From Pseudomonadota bacterium (lineage in GTDB: Bacteria; Pseudomonadota; Gammaproteobacteria; Steroidobacterales; Steroidobacteraceae): a stretch of 5,053 nt of DNA. Of this stretch, positions 4,180 through 5,053 are shown piece by piece. Each line of letters starts with the position of its first letter. The stretch's first letter is position 1. The translations under genes were made by a program, and so were the position numbers. Under the pieces are notes generated by a model, which saw nothing but the letters and a program-made list of their open reading frames with translations, was not told where the DNA came from and ran no database searches. The stretch is taken from contig QGUX01000241.1 in NCBI GenBank assembly GCA_003242275.1, positions 1 to 5,053 of the forward strand, given 5' to 3'.

Positions 4180-5053
4180 ATGCCTGCTGACTTGACTTCA
4201 TCACTGCGTGTTTCCGGATGCGTGCTCGCGGGAATCGGCATGGGACTGGCGGCGGCCCTCCCGGCCCGCTCCGCCGAGCCCGCTCCGGCCATGGACGAAT
4301 CTGCCGAACTGGAGGAGATCGTGGTCACGGCGCGGCGCCGCGAGGAGAGCCTGCAGGACACGCCGGTGGCCGTCACGGTGGTCACCGCCGAGATGCTCGA
4401 GCGCATGCAGATCGAGGGCACCACCGACCTCGACCGCATCGCGCCCAACCTGCAGTTCCACACCTACGGCACGCTGACCGGCAACAACTCGGCGGCGCAG
4501 GTGTTCATCCGCGGCATCGGCCAGACCGACGCCACGCCGGCGGTCGACCCCGGTGTGGGCCTGTACATCGACGACGTGTACATGGGCCGCTCGGTGGGCG
4601 GTGCGATGGAGATGCGCGACATCGCCAACGTGCAGGTGCTGCGCGGCCCGCAGGGCACGCTGTTCGGCCGCAACACCATCGGCGGCGCGGTGCTGCTGAC
4701 CACCAACGGCCCCGGCGAGGGTGCCGGCAATGTCGTGCGCGCCACGGTGGGCGAGGACAATCTCTTCGACGCCTTCGCCGCCGTGGACCTGTTCGACACC
4801 GGGGTATGGTCGGCGCGCGCTTCCGCCGGCTTCAGGAAGCGCGATGGCTACGTCCACCGCGTTTTCGACGACACCGACCTCGGCGACGAGGACTCGGTCA
4901 ACGCCCAGGCGGCGGTGCGCTTCCGCCCCACCGGGAACCTCTCCTTCACGCTGCGCTACGACTACTCACGCGAGGCCGAGAACGGCTCGCCGCCCGGTTC
5001 CCACTCCACCAACAAGGGCCCGCGGTTCCTCGGGGGGGCCACCACCAATCGGG
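4180..5053 (+). CDS. TonB-dependent outer-membrane receptor, N-terminal part, runs off the window
   Basis: 291 codons are visible and the frame is open to the right edge. Residues 1 to about 32 are a signal peptide (LRVSGCVLAGIGMGLAAALPARSA). EEIVVTARRREESLQDTPVAVTV (from residue 45) is the TonB box and plug start typical of the large proteobacterial receptor family. Plug motifs follow: FIRGIGQTD (109-117), VGLYIDDVYMGR, and VLRGPQGTLFGRNTIGG (153-169). The barrel begins near residue 185. It is clearly different from receptor 1, which lacks LRGPQGTLFG. Family members usually reach 700-900 residues, so perhaps two thirds is missing. The divergent MarR gene and the palindrome over its promoter imply ligand-controlled expression. 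Receptors of this type under MarR-like control can take up aromatic or other organic substrates, but the substrate here is unknown. A run of seven G at 5032-5038 lies near the edge. Confidence 0.95.
   Translation, partial: MPADLTSSLRVSGCVLAGIGMGLAAALPARSAEPAPAMDESAELEEIVVTARRREESLQDTPVAVTVVTAEMLERMQIEGTTDLDRIAPNLQFHTYGTLTGNNSAAQVFIRGIGQTDATPAVDPGVGLYIDDVYMGRSVGGAMEMRDIANVQVLRGPQGTLFGRNTIGGAVLLTTNGPGEGAGNVVRATVGEDNLFDAFAAVDLFDTGVWSARASAGFRKRDGYVHRVFDDTDLGDEDSVNAQAAVRFRPTGNLSFTLRYDYSREAENGSPPGSHSTNKGPRFLGGATTNR

Overview
This is a high-GC chromosomal window with strong G/C bias at third codon positions. It most likely comes from an environmental gammaproteobacterium of the Xanthomonadales/Nevskiales/Steroidobacterales type. 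That placement is an inference from the GC content, a YhbY-type ribosome-associated protein, two TonB-dependent receptors in 5 kb, and a PadR plus PspC-domain gene pair of a kind familiar from those groups. Order and genus cannot be fixed from this sequence. There is no rRNA, tRNA, CRISPR array, insertion sequence or obvious island boundary.

Layout, left to right. (1) The C-terminal 81 codons of yhbY end at 248. (2) A 155-bp gap holds a TTAACG inverted repeat and a nested GC-rich hairpin. (3) A complete TonB-dependent outer-membrane receptor (404-2422) follows, closed by a textbook rho-independent terminator (2436-2461). (4) A compact promoter/operator precedes a two-gene padR-pspC unit (2511-3514) whose genes overlap by ATGA. 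(5) A MarR-family regulator on the minus strand (3530-4033) converges on pspC with only 15 bp between stops. (6) A 146-bp divergent control region contains a near-perfect 27-bp palindrome and interleaved candidate promoters. (7) A second, different TonB-dependent receptor starts at 4180 and runs off the right edge.

How they work together. The window looks like three regulatory modules. Receptor 1 is a stand-alone transcription unit whose substrate cannot be read from sequence; a His-Gly-His-Gly motif in its plug only hints at a metal or metal complex. The padR-pspC pair looks like an autoregulated envelope-stress cassette, with the palindrome lying over the padR -35 region and padR possibly leaderless. 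The marR/receptor 2 pair looks like a ligand-responsive uptake switch: the MarR protein probably binds the palindrome between the two genes and represses the receptor, and perhaps itself, until a small (possibly aromatic) ligand releases it. No wholly new system is evident. The divergent marR-receptor control region is the most informative part of the window.
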